A stretch of DNA of 64,000 nt from Pholis gunnellus. Lineage: Eukaryota > Chordata > Actinopteri > Perciformes > Pholidae. Positions 51,730-63,814 of this stretch are shown here, piece by piece. The notes beneath the pieces are model-generated. The model was not told the DNA's origin. It worked only from the letters and a program-made list of their open reading frames with translations, and made no database searches. The DNA lies in assembly GCA_910591455.2 (NCBI GenBank), contig OU342807.1, forward strand, positions 6,381,930 to 6,445,929. Reading direction: 5' to 3'. A program made the translations under genes and the position numbers. The stretch's first letter is position 1, and each line of letters opens with the position of its first letter.

Positions 51730-51877
51730 ATTTGGTTGTTGGGGATTATCTTGTGTCCGTCTTTGTACCATGTGACCAGGGGTCGGGGGAAAGAGGCGAG
51801 GGGAGGCTGGCTGATGACGGCTGCTCGGCCCTGAGTCACTGTCTTTCTCTGCTCCTCGGCGGCGAACTTCCCCATAA
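51730..51877 (-). CDS. sdk1: sidekick exon C: first part of Ig domain 2
   Basis: This exon was found by looking for the missing link between exons B and D. It lies in a frame that is not a long ORF. The acceptor is TTTCCTCCTCCAG and the donor is GTAGGT. The 148 bp give a completed Phe codon, 48 codons, and two bases of an Ile codon. The peptide begins MGKFAAEEQRKTVTQGRAAV, continues with FPRPLVTWYKDGHKIIPNN, and ends in Gln. This matches the start of Ig2 in SDK1/SDK2, including the PRPxVTWxxxGxKI core. No cysteine is present at the B-strand position, which from memory also holds for other sidekick Ig2 domains. The donor departs from GTAAGT at +4 and is followed by a CT-rich tract. The next intron is about 25.7 kb. 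Confidence 0.9.
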
Positions 51878-52857
51878 CTGGAGGAGGAAAGAGGTGTGAA
51901 GGGCATGAGTATCAATATCAACGTATCAAATTACAATTATATGAATACAAGCGATGCAAATCACTGAAAAAGCAGCATGGTCACAGCGGAAAGCGGCCCA
52001 TCAAGAATCCTCTGTGTGTCTTCACGAAATGCGTGAACGTAGCTTGGTGACGTAGTGACTTTACTTGCAGGTTTCTTCTTATTTCCTCTGCACTAGGCCC
52101 CTTAATAGTCCCACATTATTCCATTCAATATAGCGATGTATTGAAGCTTTCAGCTTCAGTTAGCAAGCTAGTTAGCTCGGTCGTTAGCAGGACAACAAGT
52201 TCAAACTGTTTATTCAAGAAGTGTCTTTGTACGGCACCACCGCTATGAAACTGTAGTTTCCTCCATTGTTGACTCTTCGATCCCGACTAGATAGATATAA
52301 ACTTTATTCATCCCCGGGGGGAAATTAGTTTGTAGGGCAGCGCTGTCAAGAAGGCTTGCTAACTGTGTGTGGAAGTTCACACACATTTGCTTTGCCCCCG
52401 AAACAATTCCACTGATTGCAACGATTCAATTAAATTAACTGAGTTTTAAATGCTGCTGTGACTGGACCATTTGTCTTCAAAAATGCAACGTGGATATATT
52501 TTTGGGGGTTAGTGTACGCTCGGTATTTTAATGCTTAGATGCTTTCCACATATTACATTAAATAATTCAAGTCTAACTGAAATTAAATTAGGTGTTTAGA
52601 GAGAAAAGGAAAATACCGTTTTTCCTTTTCTTCCAGTTATTGCAACATAAAAAAAGTTAATTTACTTTGACACAATTTCCGACTGCAAAAAGGGGGGATG
52701 ACTAAATGGGATTTCAGCTGGACTTTAAGAGAGAGGCTGCTTGTTGCCGTGCTGGATCCGTTTTCTTCAAAACCAGCATCCTGAGCCATTAAAAAAAAAA
52801 AAACTCCCGTATTGGTGTTATTAGAATAGAAAAAACAAGAAACACGTGTGTACTCAC
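51878..52857 (-). other. sidekick intron between exons B and C, about 1.0 kb
   Basis: This short intron has a GTGAGT donor and a TTTCCTCCTCCAG acceptor. The only recognised content is a small LINE/SINE-tail-like sequence near 52.29 kb and A/T runs near 52.79 kb. Confidence 0.85.
52287..52335. mobile_element. Short retroposon 3'-end-like fragment
   Basis: TAGATAGATATAAACTTTAT, then TCATCCCCGGGGGGAAATTA resembles the reverse complement of a fish non-LTR 3' end followed by a TATC-type tail. Only this end is present, in the intron between exons B and C. Confidence 0.45.
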
Positions 52858-52964
52858 AGGCCACCTGCACTTCTGTTCTCCTGTGTATGACTGCTCCCAT
52901 CCTGTTCCTCACCATGCACTGATACAGGCCAGCATCAGTCCTCTTCAGAGAGCGGACAGACAAC
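52858..52964 (-). CDS. sdk1: sidekick exon B: second part of Ig domain 1
   Basis: This 107-bp exon completes Ig domain 1. It has a CTCTTTAG acceptor and a strong GTGAGT donor. The first base completes an Arg codon begun by exon A, and 35 full codons follow. Key residues are [11 protein letters not shown] (the DAGxYxC motif with the F-strand cysteine that pairs with the exon A cysteine), then VRNRMGAVI and RRTEVQVA, a signature of sidekick Ig1. The last base is the first base of a Phe codon completed by exon C (phase 1). Exons A and B together are 264 bp, a multiple of three, as expected for one Ig module. The longer open frame around the exon is intron read-through and not protein. Confidence 0.92.
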
Positions 52965-53679
52965 CTAAAGAGGGACCGACGCACAGACAGCATGGTGGTG
53001 ATGAGGCTGGTTTTTTTAATCCCTGAGCTGTTAATCAACAGTATTAACAGTATTTACCACCAACACAATCAGCAATCACAAACAGGTCATTCATAAAAAA
53101 GACAGTTTATGAACTTTGTCCATTTTATTGTTATTAATTGTGCTTTATTTAGTTGCAGACAGAAGAAGTTAAATACATGTTGGGCAGTTTGGAGACCAAC
53201 AAGACAGAAGGGAAAGAAGGTGGAGGTCTGTTTGTCCATATGTATGCACTCTTGTGCAATTCCCTTTCATGACCTTGTTCGGATAATGGATCGGGCCTAA
53301 TGTTGTCAACGTTCCCCGATAACAGAGGGGAAGGCAAAGTGGTGCGTATGTACAGTAGATGTGTGTACGTGTGTGTGTGTGAGTTGTGTATGAGAATGTT
53401 TGTGACTGTGCGCATGTTTTTTAGTTTTTTTTGACTGAGAGGGGTAGTTAATGGGGTTTTAATGGACTGTGCTTCACTAATGGGAAGCTTGGCAAAAGAT
53501 CTATGTTGGTGCCATGCTGGACAAACACACAAACACACATGCACACACACACGCGCACACACATATATTACATGAAAACCGGGTAGACACAGTAAAACTG
53601 GACATCGCTTTGGGGCTCATTATGAATACCAGGACAGCCAAGTATTTAACTCCCAGGCTGTTACTGTATGCCTAGTGCC

Positions 53680-53719
<40 letters not shown>
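53680..53719. repeat. (CA)n microsatellite
   Basis: Pure CA run followed by ATGTGTGTGC, so it can fold back briefly on itself. Confidence 0.95.
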
Positions 53720-53722
<3 letters not shown>

Positions 53723-54594
53723 GTGTGCATCAAAGACTCACACAGGCAAGTCCATCTGAATCAGGAATGGCACATTACACAGCAGCTCTCATCCTAAAAC
53801 AGATTTTGATATTGGACACCGCATCTAATCTTTCTGTCCGTGTTCCATTACGTTCTTTAACAGGCGTGTGCGGAGGGGCTGTCACTGTATCTTCTGAAAC
53901 TCCAACTCGTTTTTCCTTCATATTCCTCCCGACAACACAAACTTCCAACGTTTACGGGTCCCAATCAATAACGTCGTTTCTCGGCACATTTCTCAGCCCT
54001 GCGTGTGAAGTCAAAGTCCCCGGTGTGATTCAAGATAAGAACAATTAGAATCAGGCTTTTCAATAAGACAGCTTCAGACCAAACCCTCCCTGTAGCTTCA
54101 GTGACTGGATGTATTTCCTCCACCATGTGATGTGTGCATTCATTGAATAAGAGGGCCACATCATTTACATTAAACCTATTATGGCCTTCATGTTAAAAAC
54201 AAATGTGGATATCCTTGTCTATTTTAGGGTTGGCTGGAAAAAGGAGACTTTGTGAAAAGTTGTTACACTTTTGAAGGCGATACAGTAGTCTGGTCAAGAG
54301 TGAAGTCTAACTTGCCTACAAATTGTTTTAGTGCAACTCACCATGTGTATAAAAAAAAAGTGCCAGGCAACTGCAGCTGAACTGAGGCTGGAGAAGGAAA
54401 CATGACTGGAGTTCCCATTAATGTAAATCAGTTTCACTTACAGCACTGCTCATCTGAAATATTCACTGTCCAGTACATTAAACATAAGCATAAGAGGTAA
54501 TTGAAAATAAAATAAATCAGACGAATAGAGAACGTGTTGAAAAGGGACAAAGTGTGTGATTCTGTAAAGGCCCGACTTCTTTTGAGTATGTACG

Positions 54595-54740
54595 AATGGA
54601 AAGGAATGCATTTATACGGCGCTTTGATACCGATCACCCACACACACATTGACAGACCAACGGCAGCAAGCTCCTGAACCCCGCAAGGAGGAGCTGGGGA
54701 TTGAACCGCCAACCCTTCGACTCGCTCTACCTGCCTACAT
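54595..54740. repeat. Common fish interspersed repeat fragment (copy 3)
   Basis: GCATTTATACGGCGCTTTGA at the left and GAGGAGCTGGGGATTGAACC, then GCCAACCCTTCGACTCGCTC, TACCTGCCTAC at the right are both ends of the same fish element. The middle is shortened. Confidence 0.55.
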
Positions 54741-54790
54741 TAAAGAAAAAATGTGATGTGGATGTGCTAAAATCAGGTCTTTCCGATGGT

Positions 54791-54792
<2 letters not shown>

Positions 54793-54863
<71 letters not shown>
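54793..54863. repeat. (CA)n microsatellite, 71 bp
   Basis: Pure CA run in the intron between exons A and B. Confidence 0.97.
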
Positions 54864-54866
<3 letters not shown>

Positions 54867-55452
54867 CTAAATTAGCCAGATCGCTGAGAGCAGTCCAGAG
54901 CTACACAACGCCTCCTGGCTTGAACAGCAACTGCCTACAAAATGCTGGCTCAACCTCTCCCTGCCTCAGTGTGTATGTGCTCCCAAGATCCCCTCTATTT
55001 CTGAATGATGTGAAAAACTATTTTGTTTCACAGCTGCAGTTTTGCTGAGAGGTATTGCTGAGCTCTTACCCAACAACACACACAGGGACAGACAGAGAGA
55101 GGGGATAAGGAAGAGGGGGAGAAGAAGAAGAAGAAGAAGAAGAGAGATGCGGAGAGAAATGCAGAGAAAGAAGCTCAGACGTATTGATTGGTTTCTGCTT
55201 CTTCCCCCAGACCATATACATATTTATGATGCTAATGTAATTATTAATCTCACTTTGGCTTCACTGTCTAAATGTTCTGACCTTCTCTAAACACACTCCA
55301 TCACTCGGGGCCACTGTTCGTGTGCTGTTTTATTCCGTGCTCCGGGCATGAGTGAACACACAGAGGACTGTCAGAAGGAAGGATGGAAAAACGGAAACAA
55401 AAGAAAGAATGGGCTGACAGACACATAACCAGCCGGTTGGCAGGTAACTGAC

Positions 55453-55609
55453 CTGTACTGCGGTGTCCAGTCGGTGACGTTGCTGTTGTTCAGAGTCCAG
55501 CGGTACTGGAGAGGCCAGCTGCCTCCAGCCAGGCAGGTCAGCACCAGCCTGTTTCCCTCCAACACCACCTGCTGCCTCTGTCCACCCCCTCGCAGGTAGG
55601 GAGCGACCT
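55453..55609 (-). CDS. sdk1: sidekick exon A (likely exon 2): first part of Ig domain 1
   Basis: This exon encodes the start of the mature sidekick ectodomain. Sidekick is a single-pass, homophilic synaptic adhesion protein with six Ig and thirteen fibronectin III domains. The 157-bp exon follows a pyrimidine-rich stretch ending in CAG and stops at the donor GTCAGT. The peptide opens with EVAPYLRGG, then VVLEGNRLVLTCLAGGSWPL, then YRW. These give the Ig B-strand cysteine and the C-strand tryptophan, and the order matches the N-terminus of vertebrate SDK1/SDK2. It holds two N-glycosylation sequons (NNS and NVT) near its end. It starts on a split codon (phase 1) and ends at CAG TAC AG, phase 2, which joins exon B in frame. 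The family identity is firm. The choice of SDK1 over SDK2 rests mainly on exon D. Confidence 0.92.
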
Positions 55610-56978
55610 CTGACAGACCGAGACACAGAAAGGAAGACGTGTTATTTTTGTTGCAGGAAAACGTCCCGAGTTGGTCACGCTTGGACATTGAAGCCGATTG
55701 CATCCGAATTCATCCACCACAGAAAGACCAAAAAAAAAAAAAGAGGTTTCCATTCATGTTCCGTCCTCTCCTCCAGACTGGAACAATGTTGGCTCTATTC
55801 TACTGTTTTCACTCACATCAACGTCTTCTTCCCTGCTCCTGCAGCCAAGTCTCTGCCCTTTTCACCTTTGTAAGTCCCTCGTTTAGACTATAATTAGTCA
55901 CAGCAAGAGTGTGAGCGAGAGAGTGGGCCAAAACCTGCCTGAGACTCATCTAACAGGATTTAGCTCTGGAGAAAGTCCACTCCATTAGTGAGATCTGTCA
56001 AAGCATTCCTCTACCACTTCTCCTGCAGTCATAAAAACCTACAAAGTGTAAAGTGTCAGAAGTGTCAGAAAATCTACCGCTATCGCACAAAGACCAAGGA
56101 TCTTATCTGTTGCAATGCACTCTAAATGCTCATTCTTACATGGATTTGATATTAAAACATAGATTGTGACGTTTATAACTGCAGTAATCACATCAGACTG
56201 TCAAAGGTAGTTTGGTGTTTGACAATATCCCAGATTATGACATTACTTTTCACATTACAACACACGTATAGCATGTGATGCATGTCAAAACACTCGCGCC
56301 TATTGTTTTCTATGGAGGCCCACATAGCGGCGGCATGCATCACCGTGTCGGCAAGTCCTATTTTGCCGCATTGATGCGCTTCAATGGTCCAGAAAAGCAG
56401 CAGTTCTATCACATTTACTCCCTGGAACGACACGCTGTTACTTACTTCTTCTGCCCGGGCACAGAGCATCTGCTGTGTGTTGCCGGCATCAGTTGAATCG
56501 CTTCAAATGCCAGTGTGTGTTGCACTTCAAGAGAAAGGTGCAGATGTATAATGGATAATAACAAATATAGATGACGTATGTAACAACTTTGGACACCCTA
56601 TTACTTTACATTTAATGTACGGCTAAGACTGTATCCAGGCATAGAGATTGTACGATATGGTACAGTACCAGTATCGCATCTCATGATGATGCTGTTGAAT
56701 CGCTGGCCCGGCCTTGCGAGGTACATTTGCTGAATGGCTCGGCCGCAGCTGCCGTCTAAACAATGCCGACCAGTCTTTTAACTCCTGGCTCAGGTGTTCA
56801 GACCTCGCTCGCCGGCACACAAAGGCTAAAGAGTCTGTCCACAGCAAGTAGCTGGAGGACCTGTCGGCAGCTGTTCAGGCCTGGAGCCACTAAACAAAAA
56901 TCAGCATCTGGGTGTGGGGTGTACCATGGGTGTGTGTGGGGGGGTGGCATAAAGATTTATTCAACTCATCAACCATTC

Positions 56979-57038
56979 ACACACACATACACACACACAC
57001 ACACTCTCACACACACACACACACTCACACACACACAG
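56979..57038. repeat. Imperfect (CA)n tract
   Basis: CA run with TACA, CTCTCA and CTCA interruptions. Confidence 0.93.
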
Positions 57039-57123
57039 ACAGGCTGGGTTAGAGGGGAGCAGTCTTATCTGCTTGCTACAGTACGTATGGACAGGTCCAT
57101 AACTCTGAAGCAGAGTTTTACAT

Positions 57124-57151
57124 TCTCTCTCTCTGTCTCTCTCTCTGTGTG

Positions 57152-57214
<63 letters not shown>

Positions 57215-57220
57215 TTTTCC
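57124..57220. repeat. (CT)n-rich tract, about 97 bp
   Basis: Nearly all-pyrimidine tract with GTCT, TGTGTG and TTTC interruptions. Confidence 0.95.
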
Positions 57221-57378
57221 TGTCAACTCAATCATCTCTCCTCCCTGCCGTTTCAACTTCCTCCATTCGGTCTTTCCTCTAGCCGTGTCACTTCGTCTCC
57301 GATTCCTTCCTGATTCCTTATTCCCTGTGGATGTCTCAGGGCCACCTTTTTCTCCCCTTCTATTTCTCTGCTTTCCAC

Positions 57379-57382
<4 letters not shown>

Positions 57383-57420
<38 letters not shown>
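57383..57420. repeat. (CT)n tract
   Basis: Pure CT run ending in TTTT. A GT run follows at about 57491-57518. Confidence 0.95.
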
Positions 57421-57422
<2 letters not shown>

Positions 57423-57641
57423 GATTGATAGCTGCCTCCTCCCTGCACAAGAGGGAAGTGTTCCATCTAAGATAGATTTATATGGGATTCTGTGCGTGTG
57501 TGTGTGTGTGTGTGTGTGAGGGTAAGGATTTATTTGGAATATTCCGTTTCTACAGACGATGGCTGGCAATGCAGACTCCAATGTCATAGTGCTGACCAGC
57601 ACGATAACTCACCGCTGTGTGCCTGCCTGCACGCGCACGTG

Positions 57642-57644
<3 letters not shown>

Positions 57645-57713
<69 letters not shown>
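57645..57713. repeat. (GA)n tract, 69 bp
   Basis: Pure GA run, complementary to the CT tracts about 230-520 bp to its left. Confidence 0.97.
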
Positions 57714-57714
<1 letters not shown>

Positions 57715-59122
57715 CACAGACTGCAGCCTTTACAGCTTACCAAATACGACCCTCAATAAGAAAGGCCGGCACCACGAACATAATGTACAAATAGAAAGAT
57801 GTGGACGTTTTGCACCTGCGTCCTTCCATTCCACTTATCTACTACTTTCTTCATACTTCATACCTTGTACCGCTGCCCCCCCCCCTCATAGCCATTTAAA
57901 CCCATGGTCTACTTTAGAGGGGGTCCATTAGGGAGTACAGATAGAGGCAGAGAACGTCACATCTGAGAGGAGCAAGGTCAGCTAACAGCCTGTTTCACTC
58001 ACTGATGTCGACTGTCTCTCTCTCCCCACCCCCCCCCCGCTGTCTGTCCCGCTGTCACTCAATGTCATTCTCCTTCCCTCACAGTCTTCCCTTCTCCTAA
58101 CCTGTCTGTCTTTCTCACAAGCTGTAACCATCCAACCGCCTGTCTCTCTATCAAGTCCACCTCCCCTCTCTTTGTCCCTCCCTCGAGTCTCTTGTTGCCC
58201 CTCGGTCCATCTCTGTCAAAGTATGTGGCAGCTCAAGGTCTCCGCTTTATACCTCTTCGGGGGGGGGAAATGTTGCCTAACAGAGAGATTGGCCTCTAAA
58301 TGTGACAGGAGAGTCGAGAGGCAGATGTGCATGCAGACACACACTTCCTCCTGCCGCGACATGTGCCTGTCCCTGCCCGTGAAGCTGCTTAGGCAGATAC
58401 TGGGGAAGAATTCAATTTGCCGGGGAGATGAGCGCTGTGATAGAGGGGAGAGGGAGCGAAGGAGGATGGAGGGAGCAAAGGAGAAGAAGAATCAGGGTCG
58501 CTGCTCCGGGGCTGATTGTCCCCTACGATCGCGCCCTCTCTCCTCTCCCCTTCGCCTCTCCTACAGGGACTCTGGAAATTAGGCCCTTCATGACTCGTCC
58601 TTTACAAATGGGCGATCATCATTCTTACGACTTGCTGCCTTAAACATCTCAGGATTAATCCCGAATTTTACTGCAACAGCTGTGATGAGATGTGAGATGT
58701 GAGATCTCTGGCTCAACATGAGGTCAGAGTGCTGCCAAACCGCTAACGGCACGGGTAAAGGTTGTTGTTTATTTTGTGTTGGAAGTTTGAAATGAATGTG
58801 GTCAAAGAAAACAAAAACAGTCCGATTTGCATTCAGAGCCACAAAGGGAAGGAAACCATGTGGTGTCAGAGCTCTGAGAGTGAGAGTGAGAGTGCAAGGA
58901 TACTTGGCATGGATCTTATTCCAACAGTGCCTACTTAATTATTGGATATGTGTGTCTGTGTGTGTGTGTGTGTGATTGTGGACAGTGTGGGTTTGTATAT
59001 GTGTGTCAGGTCAGATTTAGGGTCACTCACTCCAGAGAAATCACTTTATCTTCATAGAGCTAACCCCTACTGTGAGACATAGCCAGCAGAAGTGCCTACA
59101 CTCTGTGAATACTGATTGACTG

Positions 59123-59129
<7 letters not shown>

Positions 59130-59209
<80 letters not shown>
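59130..59209. repeat. (CA)n microsatellite, about 80 bp
   Basis: Pure CA run preceded by TCTCTCTC. Confidence 0.97.
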
Positions 59210-59210
<1 letters not shown>

Positions 59211-59214
59211 CTCA

Positions 59215-59700
59215 CCATGCCTTTTTGACGCATGAGGTTGAAGGGGAGAAAATAACTACATCAGACTCTTTTATCACAAGTACATTTTCTATGAATAGGC
59301 GGGGAAAAGTTGCATGGCTAGGCAGTTTTCCGTGGTAACAGCAGTCTATTTGATTATGGGGTGCAAATGAGTTCTACTCCTTTTTAATCTAATAAGTCTG
59401 CCAGCGCTTGTTTCTACAGGCATTTAAAAACACTTAATTGGACTGACAGTGTGTGCGGCGGGAGGAAGAATTATGAGTTGAGATTTTGGCATATTGCAGC
59501 CAGTTAGAAAAATAGGGTCAGAGAAGAGGCTAATTAATTGAACAATGTAAAGTGGAGGGGCTGAGGAATTAAATTTCATCTCCCTGCGTGAAAACACAAT
59601 ACCAATGTATCGCCATTCTGCACCTGAAATAGTCCCCGATGCTGTTGATGAATACTTACTGCAGACAGCTGAGAGGAATTAAGATTACTGCAACACTTTA
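59215..59700. other. Unique AT-rich intronic stretch, possible conserved element
   Basis: This repeat-free block has GCAAATGAG, TAATCTAATAAG and CTAATTAATTGAACAATG motifs. It is flanked by a microsatellite on the left and a transposon-like remnant on the right. No coding potential is recognised. Confidence 0.2.
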
Positions 59701-59764
59701 CGAGTGTTTTCACCAAAATACATGGATTGTTTCAGCCTTAACATTCAGAAAGGAGCACATAATG

Positions 59765-60100
59765 CGCGGTATATTATCCCAGAAATAATTGCGATAAACT
59801 TTATTATTGCCATTTGAAGACCATTTAATTAATGATAATATATTAGCACAATAATGCAAGTACACTGAAAATACACAGAAATAAAGTAAAACAGTATATT
59901 GACTCTTGTGCTTTGTTAACAAAAATATGACATTTCTGCACAATGCCCAAGTTTTATAATAGGTAGGAAAAACCTGCTGTTTATTCCGGCTTCACGTCGG
60001 CTAAAATACACAACGGGCAATATTTAGGTCAGCAGAAATGTTCTAGATCCCGTCCGTATATCGTACGATAAGTCCATAACGTAATCATCGTGATAGACCT
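59765..60100. repeat. Possible DNA-transposon remnant
   Basis: AT-rich stretch with TTGCGATAAACTTTATTATT near its left and TATCGTACGATAAG, then CATCGTGATAGACC near its right. These resemble termini of fish hAT-type MITEs containing GATA/TATC-rich ends. No clear target duplication was found. Confidence 0.3.
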
Positions 60101-60477
60101 CTGAGTAAGCACAGAGATCAACTCACTGGATAAGCTGTTCTCCCTTTTTCAATATTTCTTTTAACCGTAAAAGTAAACAGAAAAAAATGTAAAATGTGTC
60201 TGAAGTGGTGGATAGAGAAAAGGTGAGCAACAAGAACTCTGCAGAGAAAGCTGTGAGTGAGGCCAATTTCAGTTGAGCTGTGGCTCTGACCTAAGAGCTG
60301 ATGAAGTGGAGTATCATTTAATTCTCTGTCATGGCACGTCGCTTTGTTTTTCTTTTCTAAATGATTCCTTCCGCTAAATGATGATGACCGTGCCGATTCC
60401 AGTCGTAAAAGCCAAACATGTTTAAAATAACCTTTATGGGCGGCGACTGGATCGGAACACAAACGAATGGACTCATT

Positions 60478-60479
<2 letters not shown>

Positions 60480-60526
<47 letters not shown>
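60480..60526. repeat. (CA)n microsatellite
   Basis: Pure CA run of about 46 bp. Other small runs to the right are at about 61785-61804, 62156-62175 (CT), 62648-62671 and 62835-62869. Confidence 0.95.
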
Positions 60527-60527
<1 letters not shown>

Positions 60528-62834
60528 CCTGAACGTCTACACCAGCTGGACTGGAATGGAACCAGATTATCTATCTCCGATCAGCTGTGCTGCCTGAATC
60601 ATAACTATAATTAACCTTCAGGATCGCAATGTCTTTCCCTGTGTTAAGTGCAACACAACTGATAGACGACTCCCCCGGTCTCTCACACATCCATCACGGA
60701 GCTCTAACTGAAGGAATGTATTGGCCAAACGCGATGACAGCTAAGCACGAAACACCTGCTGCCTTTGATGATGATACAATCAAAGCGGCTCTGACATTAA
60801 CCCACTAGGCTGCGGCTCACCCACTGATCCCAACAGGCCTCGGCTGAATTGGAAGATGGAGAGTCCACGGGGACCTGAATTTTGCCCGGACTATAAGCAC
60901 TGCTCCTGAACTGTAAACAGCAGAAAAAGGCCACGCGAGAGAACAAAATGCTTCCTCTGCTCCATCCACCGTCAGATGTAGTAGAATGGTAGGCGTGGCA
61001 AACAGGACGCGAGCGCGAGTGCTTCGATCGGTAGTTTAACTCGTGGCTTTTCAAGTTGGCAGCTGCTTTAATTGACTGCTGAACGTCAGACTCCAATACG
61101 AGAACAAAGCATCTCTCACTGAAGACCGGATTAACGCCGCCCTAACCTCTCTTCCTGCTCTGACAGCCAATCACAGCTCCTTCCCCGACCTGCTCCAATC
61201 GCGGTTTCCTCCGGCCTTGACCGACAGCTGTCTGCGAGGAGGTGACAGCTGACTGACTGATACCGACGTGCCGATTGGCAGATGTGAGAGCGGGAGAGAC
61301 GTCGCCTGCACCGTCACACATGCACACACGATCGCTCGCAACGCAACGCAAGGAGACACACGCTTGAACAGAAAAGTGTTCAAAGTCTACGTTCTTGACT
61401 TTTGCTTGGGAGTGTGTGTACTTCTTTGTGTTAAAGTCGGTGATAGTACAACGCAGAGTTTCGGTTCGATTCTTTCAAGGAGCAACACATTCGGTAAAAC
61501 AGGTTGAGCTGAAATTGCAGCTTTTTTTTCTTCCCGTCTGGATTCACATTAATATTCGGCTCGGCTCGGGTACAGTAACAGGTGAAATCAAACAAATGTA
61601 CCCAATTAATACCTCCAGTAATTATATTGTCTTTGGCCCTTTTCCAATTTGGCCTGTGCTCATTTAGTTACCGACCATTGTGTAGTTCTTTTTAGAGGTT
61701 AGTCGACATTTTAAAATGTCAATTTATTGCTTCCTCTGGCGTTTAATAATGCCAATCTTCAATACGTTGTACTTAAACTGAATAATGTGTGTGTGTGTGT
61801 GTGTATAGTCTCAAAACACGGCATGTCTTAGGGAGTTATGTTGCGGCTGCATGGAGTGCAGGTCCGTGGAAAGGGGGCAATAATTGGGGCAGAAGGGGAG
61901 ATGAAGGGGTGATATGGGAGGTGGTGGTGGGGGGGGGGGTTTAATCAGGTGGACTGTGATCAGTGACATTTAAGAGGTGGGCCACACTGCGGGGCACATA
62001 ATGCAAGGACGGACACACACAGACGGAAACGCATGCACACAAACAACTGTCAGCTCCTATCTCCTGATGCGCAGACAGGCGGACAGGAGGACAGGGGAGG
62101 TGAGTGGGAGAGTAGGGAGGGAGTGAAAGGAATACTTCCCGCTGAGACCGCAGCCTCCTCTCTCTCTCTCTCTCTGAAGAAAGTTGTGTACACAAGCGAC
62201 TGTGAAAAGTCCTCGATACTTTTGAATGACACACAAACACGCAGACAATAATTATTCCTCTGTTTTACTCTCTGCACATTGTTTTTTTATCCCCCGGACG
62301 CCCCCTCCCCCCCCCTCCCTTTGCCTCTGTTTTACATCTCATTATTAAAAACAGTCCTTCTGCAGGTAGAAAACAAACTTGTATTGTGCACACACACACA
62401 CACTATCATTCAGTCAGGTTTGAAGTCCATGGACAGATCTGAACGAGGACAACAGAGGGTGTCATGGTGGCTGAGGCTTCACCAGTTTGTTCCTGAACCT
62501 GTCGTACGCTATCACAACCCCGACTTCACATCACAGCCACTGGGCTTCTCACACACACACTCGACCCAGATCCACAGCAATACTGAGAGATTTCACATTC
62601 AGACATGTGATAGTCTGGTGACATGACTCCAGGGTCCATCTCACTCAACACACACACACACACACACACACAAACCCACACATACTAAAGATGGTCTTAT
62701 CGATCGGTCACCCGGTCGAAACCGGCCGGTTGTCAGCTGACAACACATCCCATCTTTGGCCGGTCAAAGTCACAAACATGATGTTCCACATGATGTTCTC
62801 TGTTGCACAAAAAGTGGCACAGATGGTAACATCG

Positions 62835-62871
<37 letters not shown>

Positions 62872-62892
62872 CATGTTGTCGGTGTGTGTGTG

Positions 62893-63062
62893 TTAAACTT
62901 TTGAGATTTGTTTTAGTGAGAGTAGGTCCTGTAACTTGGTGCAGTTTTGAAGAAAATGAAAGTTATTTAATAGTCAATGTTAATCTATGAACACAATGGA
63001 ATTTCAAGAAAAGTTATAAAAGCATTTGTGTAAAGGTCAATGATAGTCCTTAGAAAGAAACA
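62893..63062. repeat. Second copy of the unclassified repeat inserted in the LINE at 10.0 kb
   Basis: This stretch is similar along its length to 10003-10200, with scattered mismatches and small indels, which indicates an old dispersed family. No terminal inverted repeats or coding content were seen. Confidence 0.55.
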
Positions 63063-63814
63063 CATCTCACACATCCTTCATCTCTTCAAGCCTCCCAGTC
63101 TTCAGCTCATTTTCTTTCCCTTCCCTGTTTTGCTAAATGTTGGTCCGCCCGTCCTTTGACAAAGCGCAGGGGGCTCTGTGGAGCGTACGTGTTGTGCATG
63201 AGCCCGTCCACACACCTGTCTGCGCTCGCCATCATCCCCTCTGACAGCTGCCACTGTCCTGACCTTGGGCATTGTGGGCTACGTGGGTTTTGAAGTGATT
63301 GACGAATGGTATCCTTTCATTCATTATTGAAGGCGGAGATCAAAACCGCGGCAACCGGGATATCACCGTGACAGCCCGGCAGGCCAGACGGGGGTAAAGA
63401 GGGGAGGGAGCGGGGGGGGCGACGACGAGGGAGAAGAAGAAGGTCATCTGAGCAAATAAGTGCAGATGAGGTGTGAGGGTGAGGAAGGAGAAGGGCACGG
63501 GGAGCCTGGAAAGTTGGGCACGGAAGGTGGAGCATCCTAAACAGCAGCATCACTCGTGTTTTTTCCATTTAGCATTCGTCGCTGAGGCTCAGTCTGTGTC
63601 CAGCCACTCTGCTCACAAAAGGCTTCACAGACCCAAAAACAATATTAAAGCCGTAAACAACTCTCACATGAACGCCAATGTCCAAATGCAGTGGTTAGAA
63701 GAGGTTTAAAATAGACTATCGGGATGAAAGGGACCATTTCTACATAGACAACGCTCAAATACAAAGAGCGCAGCTACAAAGCATACCTTCACACCTGAAA
63801 AGGTTCTGCCTGTC

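Larger units (their letters stand above)
52965..55452 (-). other. sidekick intron between exons A and B, about 2.5 kb
   Basis: This intron has a GTCAGT donor and a CTCTTTAG acceptor. It contains CA tracts at 53.68 and 54.79 kb, a fish interspersed repeat fragment at about 54.60-54.73 kb, and a short GAA run near 55.12 kb. No other gene was recognised. Confidence 0.85.

Noticed and set aside
54690..54725. GATTGAACC-like sequence as a tRNA B box
   Set aside because: It is the end of a fish interspersed repeat. No A box or cloverleaf could be formed, so no tRNA gene is called.
56763..57422. 219-codon plus-strand open frame
   Set aside because: It is a translation of CA and CT simple repeats (His-Thr and Ser-Leu strings).
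61140..61330. CpG-containing stretch with CCAAT boxes on both strands as a promoter
   Set aside because: No TATA, initiator or adjacent first exon could be supported, and CpG density is only moderate.
63317..63568. Possible sidekick exon 1 on the minus strand (Met then hydrophobic residues)
   Set aside because: The hydrophobic stretch is short, the rest is Pro/Leu-rich translation of a G-rich tract, and no phase-1 donor at a suitable point was convincing.
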